Source: an uncultured Bacteroidia bacterium (GTDB lineage: Bacteria; Bacteroidota; Bacteroidia; NS11-12g; UBA955). Taken from it: a stretch of DNA of 64,000 nt. The position numbers and the translations under genes are program-made. The stretch lies in the NCBI GenBank assembly GCA_943788195.1, contig CALSPH010000001.1, forward strand, positions 1,064,001 through 1,128,000. The letters run 5' to 3'. This document shows positions 10,126 to 18,476 of the stretch, one piece after another. Numbering within the stretch: position 1 is the stretch's first letter; each line of letters starts with the position of its first letter. The notes beneath the pieces were generated by a model. That model did not search any database. It was given only the letters and a program-made list of their open reading frames with translations, and was not told where the DNA came from.

Positions 10126-11949
10126 TTAATTTTCGAAGACGTTCTTATATCTGATTAGATAAAAGGATAGAATTCCACTAACCGCCAACAAGACTGCATT
10201 GATTTGGATTGCGGTTGGATTGGAAAGCAGAATATTGCCAATGATGAATAGTGCATTATACCCAAAGGTTAATATGGCAATCCAAAGGATGAATTTAAAA
10301 TACAACGATTTATTATTAACTTGACCTTTTGCCTGTAGCGCAATGGTGTTCCATTTTCCTTGTGGACGAATTTGTTGGTAGAATTTTATTAAATGCGCTC
10401 TTTCTTCCTTGGATTCTTTTCCAGAGGTCATATATGTTACGATGAGCCATGTTGCAGTCGTAAATACAACCACAATTAAGATGCTATACGGGGCTTCTGC
10501 ATATTTCCAAGAAATGAGTTCACCATCACTGTTCAAATAGCTCATCTTTAAATTGATAATTTGAAGAATGGTATAAAATACAGCAGGAGCAATGGTTGCC
10601 GAAATCTCTGACCAAGCATTAATGCGCCACCAGTACCAGCGCAGAATCAATACCAGTCCTAAACCAGCTCCACATTCCATGATGAAGATCCACATATCTG
10701 AAATGGAATCCATAAATAGACACACAATGGCTGCACAAATCATTAATAGTATGGTTACCATTCTTCCATACATAACCTCCATTTTACCTGAAATCGAAGG
10801 TCTCTTTAGTTTGATAACATCATTCACGATATAAGAAGCGCCCCAATTCAAGTGGGTTGAGATAGTACTCATATATGCCCCAATAAAACCAACTAACATG
10901 AGCCCTTTGAACCCGTTGGGAAGGTGATCTCTCATAGCAAAAACATACCCGTTTTTAAAGTCATCCCCATTCAATTCTGGATATAGAACCATGCAAGCTA
11001 AAGCAACAATAATCCACGGCCAAGGACGAATGCAGATATGGGCAATTTGGAAAAATAGTGTAGCAAGGGTGGCATTTTTTTCATCTTTGGCAGCAGCCAT
11101 TCGTTGGGCAATATAACCTCCACCACCGGGCTCTTGACCTGGATACCAGCTTGCCCACCACACAACACCGATTAATGTTAAAAATTCCAAAAAGGGTTTT
11201 TCTATACCATCGTCAAAATTGAAGCTTGGGAAAAAGGCAAGTTTATCTGCCGGAATTTGAGCTTTCAGTCCAGAAAGTCCACCTATTTCCGGTAGATCCA
11301 AAACCATATATGCTAGCACAATGCTTGCGGTAAGCGCCAAAATAAACTGTAGAATGTCAGTATAAACCACTCCAAGAAAACCGCTTATGGAAGAATATAT
11401 CATTACCAAGACCATCAGTCCTGCAGTTAGCATAAAGGCGTCTCCGGCCTCTATACCAAAGAAATGCTGAAAAATAGTAATCATGGCTAGATTGACCCAG
11501 CCCATTATAACCACATTCATAAAAACACCTAAATAAAGGGCCTTAGCAATGCGTAAATTTTTTGCAGCAGAACCAAAGTAACGCAGTGAAATAAACTCGT
11601 TTTCCGTCACCACTCTACTTCTCCGCCACAGGTGACTAAAGAAAATAGCGGTTAAAATACCTCCAATCATGCCATACCACCAGACCCAATTTCCTGATAT
11701 TCCCTTCTTTCCAACTAGTTCGGCAACCGCCAAGGGGGTATCGGCTGCAAATGTGGTTGCCACCATACTCAAGCCAATTACATACCATTTAAGATTCCGG
11801 TTTCCCACAAAAAAAGACGACCCCGACTGAGATGCTTTTTTTCTAACAATTAGTGAGATTGTTAGAGAGGCCAAAAGGAATAATGCAATGATTATCGCGT
11901 CTGTGCTGTTAAGCGATTGAGGTAGGAATGAGAGTAAAATGACGTGCAT
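10126..11949 (-). CDS. sodium:solute symporter (SSS family)
   Basis: Inner-membrane secondary transporter of 607 aa with about 13-15 hydrophobic helices. Family features: the first helix after a short periplasmic start, then FFVGNRNLKWYVIGLSMVATTFAADTP, the conserved segment after TM1 that carries the Na+-site region; a GFLGVVYTDILQF segment in the middle; and the tryptophan-rich VVWWASWYPGQEPGGGGYIAQR loop typical of the sugar/solute branch. A cytoplasmic hydrophilic linker (KESKEERAHL) precedes the last two helices. Substrate cannot be read from the sequence; SGLT-like sugars or amino-sugars are possible. Start is the ATG at 11949, 8 bases downstream of a minus-strand TACTTTTG element, and the gene is divergent from a lipoprotein. 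Confidence 0.85.
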   Translation of the reverse strand: MHVILLSFLPQSLNSTDAIIIALFLLASLTISLIVRKKASQSGSSFFVGNRNLKWYVIGLSMVATTFAADTPLAVAELVGKKGISGNWVWWYGMIGGILTAIFFSHLWRRSRVVTENEFISLRYFGSAAKNLRIAKALYLGVFMNVVIMGWVNLAMITIFQHFFGIEAGDAFMLTAGLMVLVMIYSSISGFLGVVYTDILQFILALTASIVLAYMVLDLPEIGGLSGLKAQIPADKLAFFPSFNFDDGIEKPFLEFLTLIGVVWWASWYPGQEPGGGGYIAQRMAAAKDEKNATLATLFFQIAHICIRPWPWIIVALACMVLYPELNGDDFKNGYVFAMRDHLPNGFKGLMLVGFIGAYMSTISTHLNWGASYIVNDVIKLKRPSISGKMEVMYGRMVTILLMICAAIVCLFMDSISDMWIFIMECGAGLGLVLILRWYWWRINAWSEISATIAPAVFYTILQIINLKMSYLNSDGELISWKYAEAPYSILIVVVFTTATWLIVTYMTSGKESKEERAHLIKFYQQIRPQGKWNTIALQAKGQVNNKSLYFKFILWIAILTFGYNALFIIGNILLSNPTAIQINAVLLAVSGILSFYLIRYKNVFEN

Positions 11950-11957
11950 TTTCCTTA

Positions 11958-11965
11958 CAAAAGTA
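11958..11965 (-). promoter_or_regulatory. -7 element of the symporter gene
   Basis: TACTTTTG on the minus strand, an exact TAnnTTTG, with 8 bases between it and the symporter ATG. It lies back to back with an identical 8-mer on the plus strand at 11992-11999. No convincing -33 TTG at normal spacing. Confidence 0.45.
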
Positions 11966-11967
11966 AA

Positions 11968-11999
11968 TTGGAATTCAATAATAAATTGCCTTACTTTTG
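11968..11999 (+). promoter_or_regulatory. promoter of the 12028 lipoprotein gene
   Basis: TTG at 11968-11970, a 21-base spacer, then TACTTTTG at 11992-11999. The ATG at 12028 is 28 bases downstream, while the ATG that opens the longest frame (11944) lies upstream of the promoter. Confidence 0.55.
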
Positions 12000-12027
12000 C
12001 ACAAACAATAAAGAAAAAACTTATATA

Positions 12028-12897
12028 ATGAAAAGATTCAAATTTTATTCAATGTTAATAGCAACTGCAGCTGTTACATTTTTAGCTTCATGCGGAACCG
12101 AAGACACGGATGATCCGAAACCAGACCCAGCAGTTAACCTTAAAACCACCGCAGGGTACACTTCTTCTAATGTTACCGTTACACCAGACAGCACTTTAAA
12201 AGCAGGTGTTATTATTAATCACGATCGAAGAATCAAAAACGTTAAATTTCAAGTAACCATTTCCGGTTCTACTTTTACTGTATTAGATACTACCGTGAAT
12301 GATAAAGTAATTAACATGGATTTTGTACGTAAAGTTATTCCTACCCCAGGAACTGAAGGGTGGACTATCACAGCAACTGATGCGGATGGTAAAACAGGAA
12401 GTGCTTCTTTTACAATTACTGTACAGGGTGCTGATCAAACGTTGATTGATTATGTAGCTTCTGGAATGGGACAATCCAACAGAAAGATTTACAGATTCCA
12501 AAGTACGCGTCCATCTTCTGCTTTTGATTTAGATGATTTAGTAGTTTATTCTGCTGCTGATCCTGATGATGGAAAGAAAGATGTTTTTGATAATACAGCT
12601 GGTTCAGGAGATGTTTATGCTCCGAAATGGCAATCTAAAACAGGTGCTACTTTTGTTAAAGTAACCGGTGGCTTAGATTATGCAACAACTACAAAATATA
12701 GTGCCATCGTTAACTATTTTAGTTCTAAAACCGTAACAACTGTAACAGAAACGCTTGCTAAAGATAATATGTACATCGTTAAAGGTGGATCAAAAGACAG
12801 ATACTTCTTAATTTATGTGGTTAATGTTGATGATGCAACTGGTGTAAATGATGACCACGTTGAGGTTAAAGTTAAAACTATCGATATTACTAAATAG
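12028..12897 (+). CDS. secreted lipoprotein of unknown function
   Basis: A 289-aa protein beginning MKRFKFYSMLIATAAV with a lipobox ending LASC, so Cys22 is the likely acylation site, followed by an acidic, proline-rich linker (GTEDTDDPKPDP). The rest is Thr/Ser/Val/Asp-rich and predicted to be all beta: residues about 35-140 resemble an Ig- or cadherin-like module (GWTITATDADGKTGSASFTITV), and a second beta domain follows. No catalytic motif is recognisable. It stands alone between a promoter at 11968-11999 and a strong hairpin terminator at 12912-12944, so it is a one-gene transcript. Similar surface lipoproteins are often well expressed in Bacteroidota; no more specific role can be supported. 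Confidence 0.7.
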   Translation: MKRFKFYSMLIATAAVTFLASCGTEDTDDPKPDPAVNLKTTAGYTSSNVTVTPDSTLKAGVIINHDRRIKNVKFQVTISGSTFTVLDTTVNDKVINMDFVRKVIPTPGTEGWTITATDADGKTGSASFTITVQGADQTLIDYVASGMGQSNRKIYRFQSTRPSSAFDLDDLVVYSAADPDDGKKDVFDNTAGSGDVYAPKWQSKTGATFVKVTGGLDYATTTKYSAIVNYFSSKTVTTVTETLAKDNMYIVKGGSKDRYFLIYVVNVDDATGVNDDHVEVKVKTIDITK

Positions 12898-12911
12898 TAT
12901 TTCGAACGAAT

Positions 12912-12944
12912 AAAAAAAAGTCCTACAATCGTAGGACTTTTTTT
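12912..12944 (+). terminator. Rho-independent terminator after the 12028 gene
   Basis: A-rich run plus GTCCTAC, a 4-base loop AATC (12927-12930), GTAGGAC and seven T. Perfect stem, A-tract and T-tract on both sides, 14 bases after the stop codon. Confidence 0.85.
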
Positions 12945-12956
12945 ATGCCTTAAACT

Positions 12957-12964
12957 TAAATTTG
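12957..12964 (+). promoter_or_regulatory. -7 element of pfkA-recN
   Basis: TAAATTTG (exact TAnnTTTG) with only 4 bases before the pfkA ATG at 12969. Transcription would begin at or within a few bases of the start codon, implying a leaderless or nearly leaderless message. No clear -33 TTG. Confidence 0.45.
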
Positions 12965-12968
12965 TCCA

Positions 12969-13952
12969 ATGCCATCTACACTTAAGAATATTGCCGTTTT
13001 TACATCTGGGGGAGATGCACCGGGTATGAATGCTGCAATACGCGCTGTGGTTAGAACGGCTATTCATGAAGATATCAATGTATTTGGAATCTATCGTGGG
13101 TACTACGGAATGATACATGACGAGTTTAAAGCACTGGACTCCTTTTCTGTGGCAAATATTATACAACGTGGGGGAACGATATTAAAATCAGCAAGGTCAG
13201 AAGAATTTAGAACTGCAGAAGGTAGAGCTTTGGCTATTCAAAACCTGCGTAAGCATAAAATTGATGCCATTGTTGCAATAGGTGGCAACGGAACTTATGC
13301 AGGGGCACAATTGCTGGGAGAGGAGAGTGGCATACCCATCGTCGGTTTGCCAGGAACCATTGATAATGATATTTATGGCACCGATTTTACTATCGGATAT
13401 GATACTGCATTGAATAATGCCGTCAATGCCATTGATAAAATTAGGGATACAGCAGATGCGCATGAGCGGGTATTCTTTGTTGAAGTGATGGGTCGCGATT
13501 CAGGATTCATTGGGTTGAATGTAGGAATGGCAGTTGGTGCAGAGTCGATTTTAATCCCGGAGATTTATGATGACAAGGAAAAATTACTTGAATATTTTAA
13601 GAGTAAGAATACGCGGCAAAAACTGTTTAGTATTGTCATTGTAACCGAGGGCAATAAAGAAGGCAATGCATTGGATTTAGCAGAAGAGGTGCGAACTAAT
13701 TTCCCTTATTTAGATATTCGGGTATCCATCTTAGGTCATATTCAACGGGGAGGCAGCCCTACTGCTGGAGACCGACTGTTGGCCTCTAAATTGGGCTATG
13801 AAGCGGTTATGCAGTTGAAACAAGGCAATAGAGGCAAGGCACTGGGATATAGAAAAGGTGAACTAAGTCAAACACCTTTCCAAGATGCAATTCAAGAATA
13901 TGATCATTTGGATAAGAATTTATGGAAAGTTGCAAGAGTATTGAGTTTATAA
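12969..13952 (+). CDS. pfkA: 6-phosphofructokinase with an Asp-to-Asn change in the ATP/Mg motif
   Basis: Glycolytic enzyme phosphorylating fructose 6-phosphate; 327 aa, usual length. Clear family motifs: FTSGGDAPGMNAAIR at 11-25, the G-rich turn IYRGYYGM, the substrate/catalytic loop PGTIDNDI with the catalytic Asp at 132, MGRDSG, and GHIQRGGSP near the C-terminus. The nucleotide-binding loop normally reads GGDGS/T; here it is GGNGTY, with N107 (codon AAC at 13287-13289) in place of the Asp that coordinates Mg-ATP. It is not the GGDD form of pyrophosphate-dependent enzymes either. Activity may be altered, or another enzyme may carry the main flux; this is inference. The stop is 1 base before recN, so the two are probably cotranscribed. 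Confidence 0.9.
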   Translation: MPSTLKNIAVFTSGGDAPGMNAAIRAVVRTAIHEDINVFGIYRGYYGMIHDEFKALDSFSVANIIQRGGTILKSARSEEFRTAEGRALAIQNLRKHKIDAIVAIGGNGTYAGAQLLGEESGIPIVGLPGTIDNDIYGTDFTIGYDTALNNAVNAIDKIRDTADAHERVFFVEVMGRDSGFIGLNVGMAVGAESILIPEIYDDKEKLLEYFKSKNTRQKLFSIVIVTEGNKEGNALDLAEEVRTNFPYLDIRVSILGHIQRGGSPTAGDRLLASKLGYEAVMQLKQGNRGKALGYRKGELSQTPFQDAIQEYDHLDKNLWKVARVLSL

Positions 13953-13953
13953 T

Positions 13954-15600
13954 ATGTTAAGGTCTTTAGACATACAAAATTTTGCATTGATTGATCATCT
14001 TGTTTTTGAGCCAACAAAGGGATTTAATGTGGTAACTGGTGAGACCGGAGCAGGAAAAACAATTATTTTTGATGCACTGGGTTTGGTACTTGGGAAACGT
14101 GCAGAAAGCAATCATATCTTAGATTCAGCGCGCAAATGTGTTATTGAGGCAGAGTTTCAGATTCAAAATGCAGCCGTAAAGAACTTTTTTAAGCTATACG
14201 ACTTTGATGAAGATGAGTTCATCATATTAAGAAGAGAAATCACTTCTACCGGTAAGTCAAGAAGTTTTATCAATGATACACCGGCATCTTTGCTACAGGT
14301 TAGAACATTAGCCGCAAGTATAATCAGCATTCATAACCAAAATGAAACATTGGAAATATTTAAGTCCGCTAATCAGCTAGAAATATTAGACCAATGGGCT
14401 GGTGCAAAGGATTTAAGAGAAAAATACACCAATGGTTTTAAACAACTCGTGCAATTGCGATTGCAGCTCGTTCAATTGATGAACACAAAAGAAAGCAAGG
14501 ATAAAGAGCATGATTACCGTCAATTCCTACTCAAAGAATTGGATGAGTTTGAACCCGTTGTAAGTGATGAAGGTTTGGAGGAGGAAATTGATGTATTGAG
14601 TAATGCTGAAATAATAAAACAATTGGGTTTTGAATTGAATAATTATTTTTCTCTAGCAGAACAAAGTATTGTAAATCAATTATCGGAACATGATAAATCA
14701 ATTTTAAAACTGGATACCTTTCTTCCCAATAAGCAGCTCTATCAACGCTACAAACAAATAATAATTGAATTGGAAGATTTAGCAAAAGAAATTGATAGAG
14801 AAACCAGTGGATTGGATTTGGATGAAGAGCAACTTCGGTCAGTTGAAGCTCGTTTTTCATTACTTCAAGATTTATTCAAGAAACACCAATCAAAATCTGT
14901 ACATGAATTAATGCAAACGCATTCCTTTTTGGCCGATCAACAATTAACTGGGGTGCAATTGGTAGAGGATATTGAAAAAATGCGAGGTTTAATTGTAGAA
15001 AAAGAAGGGATGCTTCATCGCCTAGCTACTCAGCTATCTGGTTTGAGGAAAAAGGCTATACCGTCATTGGAGAAAAGAATTCAAGAAAACTTAAGCGAGT
15101 TGGAAATGCCAAATGCCAGCTTTACTATTGAGTTAAGACCTAGCATCGATTTGGTTGAAACAGGAATGGATACCATATCAATTTTGTTTTCTGCAAATAA
15201 GAATCGAGCTGCTCAAGCTTTATCAAAAGTGGCAAGCGGAGGTGAAACGTCTAGGTTGGCCTTGGTGCTAAAGTCAATTGTTAATCAAAAATCGGGAACC
15301 TTAATATTTGATGAAATAGATACGGGAGTTTCCGGGAAAGTAGCTAAGAAGGTAGGGGAACTTTTTAATGAAATGGGACAAACCCAGCAAGTTATTTCCA
15401 TCACACACTCACCCCAAGTGGCCAGCTCAGCTGATTCACATTTCTATGTATACAAACAAGAGGAACATAATCAGACCTTAACCCGACTTAAAGTTTTAGA
15501 TAAGCATAGCCAAATAGAAGCCATAGCTGAAATGCTTAGCGGTTCTAATATTTCTGCAACTGCAATTGCAAATGCTAAAACCTTGTTAAATCAAGACTGA
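13954..15600 (+). CDS. recN: DNA repair protein RecN
   Basis: SMC-like ATPase acting early at DNA double-strand breaks. 548 aa, normal for RecN. N-terminal ATPase half: FALIDHLVFEP and Walker A GETGAGKT at residues 29-36, then the RecN-specific SFINDTPASL region. The middle is a predicted antiparallel coiled coil (about 150-370, rich in Glu, Lys, Leu, Gln). The C-terminal half has the signature KVASGGETSRLAL near 425, Walker B LIFDEIDTGVSG near 450 and the ITHSPQVAS switch His. Starts 1 base after pfkA; no LexA-type box is evident in the intergenic sequence, so expression is probably tied to pfkA. Confidence 0.97.
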   Translation: MLRSLDIQNFALIDHLVFEPTKGFNVVTGETGAGKTIIFDALGLVLGKRAESNHILDSARKCVIEAEFQIQNAAVKNFFKLYDFDEDEFIILRREITSTGKSRSFINDTPASLLQVRTLAASIISIHNQNETLEIFKSANQLEILDQWAGAKDLREKYTNGFKQLVQLRLQLVQLMNTKESKDKEHDYRQFLLKELDEFEPVVSDEGLEEEIDVLSNAEIIKQLGFELNNYFSLAEQSIVNQLSEHDKSILKLDTFLPNKQLYQRYKQIIIELEDLAKEIDRETSGLDLDEEQLRSVEARFSLLQDLFKKHQSKSVHELMQTHSFLADQQLTGVQLVEDIEKMRGLIVEKEGMLHRLATQLSGLRKKAIPSLEKRIQENLSELEMPNASFTIELRPSIDLVETGMDTISILFSANKNRAAQALSKVASGGETSRLALVLKSIVNQKSGTLIFDEIDTGVSGKVAKKVGELFNEMGQTQQVISITHSPQVASSADSHFYVYKQEEHNQTLTRLKVLDKHSQIEAIAEMLSGSNISATAIANAKTLLNQD

Positions 15601-15619
15601 AGCAAATTGTAATTAGGAA

Positions 15620-15934
15620 TTATTCGTTATTGGTTTCTTCCTCTTTGTCCATGAACTCATCATAGTCATACTCTGGCATCAACTCACTTTTTACGTGTCC
15701 TAATGTTTCTTGTAAAGCTTGAGAAAACTTATTAAAGTCTTCTTTGTATAAGAAAATTTTATGCTTGATAAATGATCCGTCTTCGCTCTTTCTCTTACTT
15801 TCAGTAATGGTTACATAGTAATCGTTGTTTCTCGTAGATTTAACATCAAAGAAATAAGTTCTTCGCCCTGCTCTAACTTTTTTTGAGAAAATCTCATCCT
15901 CTCTGTCCTGATACGCACTGTTTCCGTTCTCCAT
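15620..15934 (-). CDS. DUF3276 / PUR-domain nucleic-acid-binding protein
   Basis: Small cytoplasmic protein (104 aa) of the Bacteroidota DUF3276 family, structurally related to PUR-alpha and to the Borrelia regulator BpuR, which binds single-stranded DNA and RNA. Visible: the basic beta-strand core KVRAGRRTYFFDVKSTRNNDYY followed by VTITESKRK and a helix FNKFSQALQETL, then an acidic tail (YDYDEFMDKEEE). The frame is open to a TTG at 15955, but that codon lies inside the promoter -7 element (15953-15960), so the ATG at 15934 is chosen. Stands between convergent recN and the downstream-facing ABC exporter. Its targets are unknown; a post-transcriptional or nucleoid role is inferred from the family. 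Confidence 0.85.
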   Translation of the reverse strand: MENGNSAYQDREDEIFSKKVRAGRRTYFFDVKSTRNNDYYVTITESKRKSEDGSFIKHKIFLYKEDFNKFSQALQETLGHVKSELMPEYDYDEFMDKEEETNNE

Positions 15935-15952
15935 ATTATTGAATTTGTATTT

Positions 15953-15960
15953 CAAAAATA
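15953..15960 (-). promoter_or_regulatory. -7 element of the PUR-domain gene
   Basis: TATTTTTG on the minus strand, exact TAnnTTTG, 18 bases before the ATG at 15934. It overlaps the alternative TTG start at 15955, which it therefore excludes. Confidence 0.5.
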
Positions 15961-15976
15961 CGGAAAAAGGCCTGTT

Positions 15977-17752
15977 TTATTCGCCTTGATTGGATTTTTT
16001 TTGTTCGGATTGAAGAATTTCATTCAATTCATATGGAAATTTTTCGACTAATTGATCAATGTGGTCCATACCAATTAACTTTCCTTGCCATATTACGCCT
16101 ACCTTATCCAAGAGCGGTAGAATAGACATTCTATGCGTACTGATTAGAATTGTTTTGCTATTGTCCTCTATTAAATATTTCACAATTTTTTGCTCGGTTT
16201 GGCTATCTAATGCACTAAAGACATCATCAAATAAAAGCAAATCGGCTGACTTGTATAAACCTCTGGCAATGGCAAGCCGTTGTTTTTGGCCTCCTGATAG
16301 CGTCACGCCACGTTCGCCTATTTCGGTTTGAGTTCCATCCTTGAAATCACTAAAGCTTTGATATACCTGTGCCGCCTTCAATACATCAGTTGTAGAACCG
16401 TTTTCTTGATATAGTGTAATGTTGTTTTGAATAGTATCTGAGAACAAGAACGTTTCTTGTGGCACATAGGCAATGGTTTCTCGTAACGATTCTAATTTAA
16501 TGGATTGGTAGTCTTGGTCATCAATCTGCAATGAGCCTTCTGTAGGGTCATATAAACGCGCAATGAGGTGAAGTAATGTACTTTTACCTGAAGCGGTTTT
16601 ACCGATTATGCCAATTTTTGCTCCTTTTCGTATACTTAATGAAATATGCTCTAATACATGCTCACTTGATTCACTATACCGAAATGAAACATTGTTCAAG
16701 TTTAAATGCCGTTTAAATTCAATGTCATTGGAGCCTGAAGTTAGATCCACAGTTGCATCCATAAACTCATTAATCCTTTTTTGTGAGGCGGCTGCTCTTT
16801 GAACTAATGCAGTTACCCAGCCCAGTGAAGCTACAGGCCAAGTAAGCATATTGACATAAATGATAAACTCGGCAATATTTCCATAGCTAAAACTACCATC
16901 CACTACCCCTTTAGCACCAAAATAAATTACGGTGATATTACTTACACCTATTAACCCGATCATTAAAGGCATAAACAAGCTTTGCGCTTTAATTAATTTG
17001 ATATTTTCATTTTGATAAAGCTTACCTAAAATGCTGAACCGTTTGATAAACGAATTTTCTTTTGCGAAACTTTTAATGACTCGAATCCCTGAAAAGGACT
17101 CTTGTGATGAAACCGACAGCTTTGACAAGGTTTGTTCAATCACTGTACTCTGTGTATTTATATATCTACTGACATAGTAAATGAGTACCACCAAAATAGG
17201 CACCGGAATTAGGACTAAAAGAGATAACTTAGCATTTACGCTAAACATCATGTAGAAAACAAAGGTAAAGGTGAAGGCTAAGTTGATGGTGTACATAATT
17301 GCTGGACCGAGGTACTCTCGGGCCCTGCTAACGTCTTCACTGATTCGGCTCATTAAATCGCCAGTAAAATTTTTCAGATAGAAAGATGGACTTAATTCTA
17401 GGTAATGTTTGAATATATCCCGTTTTAGGTCGTATTCAATTTTTCGTGAAATTTTAATGATACCTTGTCGCATGAAAAACATAAATACCCCTTTTGTCAA
17501 TGCAAGCCCAACTAAAATGGCAACAAATAGTAGTATTCTTCGAAAGCTTTCAAGTTGAAATATTCGTACATACTCGAATGAGCTGATGCTTTGCTTTATT
17601 TCGTTTGAAGCAATGCAGTAATTGGTCAAATTACGTATAAAATAGGGTATAGATACCCCTAGAATATTGGCAAAAATGATACAAGCCAGACCAATTAGGA
17701 GGGGCAATTTATATCTCAGCAAATACTTATTGAGCCTTTGTAATTCTCTCAT
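15977..17752 (-). CDS. ABC transporter, fused permease and ATPase (MsbA/MdlB-like exporter)
   Basis: Half-transporter of 591 aa that would work as a homodimeric (or heterodimeric) exporter in the inner membrane. Six hydrophobic helices fill residues 1-320. The ATPase domain follows: Walker A IGKTASGKST near 385, Q-loop AYVPQETFLF, signature LSGGQKQRLAIARG near 485, Walker B LLLFDDVFSALD near 505 and switch region ISTHRMS. The D-loop and catalytic-position residue read FDDVFSALD, with Asp where Glu is usual after Walker B, a common change in one half of asymmetric exporters. Substrate unknown (lipid, peptide or drug). The ATG at 17752 is 10 bases after a minus-strand TAACTTTG element; divergent from the uridine-kinase-like gene. 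Confidence 0.88.
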   Translation of the reverse strand: MRELQRLNKYLLRYKLPLLIGLACIIFANILGVSIPYFIRNLTNYCIASNEIKQSISSFEYVRIFQLESFRRILLFVAILVGLALTKGVFMFFMRQGIIKISRKIEYDLKRDIFKHYLELSPSFYLKNFTGDLMSRISEDVSRAREYLGPAIMYTINLAFTFTFVFYMMFSVNAKLSLLVLIPVPILVVLIYYVSRYINTQSTVIEQTLSKLSVSSQESFSGIRVIKSFAKENSFIKRFSILGKLYQNENIKLIKAQSLFMPLMIGLIGVSNITVIYFGAKGVVDGSFSYGNIAEFIIYVNMLTWPVASLGWVTALVQRAAASQKRINEFMDATVDLTSGSNDIEFKRHLNLNNVSFRYSESSEHVLEHISLSIRKGAKIGIIGKTASGKSTLLHLIARLYDPTEGSLQIDDQDYQSIKLESLRETIAYVPQETFLFSDTIQNNITLYQENGSTTDVLKAAQVYQSFSDFKDGTQTEIGERGVTLSGGQKQRLAIARGLYKSADLLLFDDVFSALDSQTEQKIVKYLIEDNSKTILISTHRMSILPLLDKVGVIWQGKLIGMDHIDQLVEKFPYELNEILQSEQKKSNQGE

Positions 17753-17762
17753 CTATGCCGGG

Positions 17763-17770
17763 CAAAGTTA
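17763..17770 (-). promoter_or_regulatory. -7 element of the ABC exporter gene
   Basis: TAACTTTG on the minus strand, exact TAnnTTTG, with 10 bases between it and the ATG at 17752. Confidence 0.45.
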
Positions 17771-17780
17771 AGCGAAGTTT

Positions 17781-17812
17781 TTGCCTCCTAGATGCTCTTT
17801 TAAGAAGATTTG
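17781..17812 (+). promoter_or_regulatory. possible promoter of the uridine-kinase-like gene
   Basis: TTG at 17781-17783, a 21-base spacer and AAGATTTG at 17805-17812, one mismatch from TAnnTTTG. It would start transcription near 17819, fitting the TTG start at 17830 rather than the ATG at 17755. Confidence 0.3.
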
Positions 17813-17829
17813 ATTTTATTTGTGGGGGT

Positions 17830-18426
17830 TTGAATATTAAAGTGATTGGAATTGCCGGCGGCAGCGGAAGTGGAAAAACTACTTTAGCAAATGAATTGAT
17901 GAGTCAATTGGAGCCGAGCACACCAATATTAAGTTTAGATGATTACTATAAACCGCTCCAAGAACAATTCATTGATACGAATGGTTATCATAATTTTGAC
18001 TTACCCACAAGTTTAAACCTTGATCAGTTTGAAAAGGATTTGATACTTTTAAAAGGGGCTAGTAATAGGTTAGAAATTGTGAAGTATGATTTTAATAACC
18101 CTGATGCTGAGCAGGAGTTGGTGAAAATTGAGCCAAAGAACTTTCTTATTACCGAAGGGATTTTTCTTTTCGAAAGACCAGAGATTACTGCCTTAATTGA
18201 TGTGTTGATTTTTGTGGAAACCGATATAGACATCATGTTTAAAAGACGTCTCAAAAGGGATGTTGAGGAAAGGAATATCGAAAGTGAACTTATTCGATAT
18301 CAGTGGATAAACCATTTTGTACCCGCATACGAACAGTGTATTCTGCCTAAAAAAACTCAAGCTGACCTGATTGTGAGCGGAAACAGCTCTTTCGATGTTG
18401 GTCAAATCATAAATAATTTGGCATAA
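17830..18426 (+). CDS. udk: uridine kinase-like P-loop kinase
   Basis: Phosphorylates uridine/cytidine for pyrimidine salvage, if the family assignment holds. 198 aa. The P-loop IGIAGGSGSGKTT is at the extreme N-terminus, followed by the LSLDDYYKP motif with the catalytic Asp, NFDLPTSLN (the usual NFDHPDAFD region), and the ITEGIFLF stretch that replaces the common VEGILLF. RRLKRDVEERN supplies the lid arginines. The frame is open back to an ATG at 17755, but those 25 residues look non-coding. The TTG at 17830, with a GGGGG run just before it, gives the normal family N-terminus, so I prefer it. A strong bidirectional terminator follows. It could be a related nucleoside or pantothenate-type kinase. 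Confidence 0.75.
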   Translation: MNIKVIGIAGGSGSGKTTLANELMSQLEPSTPILSLDDYYKPLQEQFIDTNGYHNFDLPTSLNLDQFEKDLILLKGASNRLEIVKYDFNNPDAEQELVKIEPKNFLITEGIFLFERPEITALIDVLIFVETDIDIMFKRRLKRDVEERNIESELIRYQWINHFVPAYEQCILPKKTQADLIVSGNSSFDVGQIINNLA

Positions 18427-18459
18427 AAAAAGTCTGGTTTATAGAAAACCAGACTTTTT
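18426..18459. terminator. bidirectional Rho-independent terminator
   Basis: A-tract, GTCTGGTTT (18432-18440), loop ATAGA, AAACCAGAC (18446-18454) and T-tract. It lies between the convergent udk-like gene and the T9SS gene ending at 18477, so it can stop both. Confidence 0.85.
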
Positions 18460-18476
18460 GTTTTGTTTGTATAATC

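Noticed and set aside
13281..13292. pfkA as a pyrophosphate-dependent enzyme
   Set aside because: Those enzymes carry GGDD at this loop; here the motif is GGNGT, and the rest is like the ATP-dependent bacterial type.
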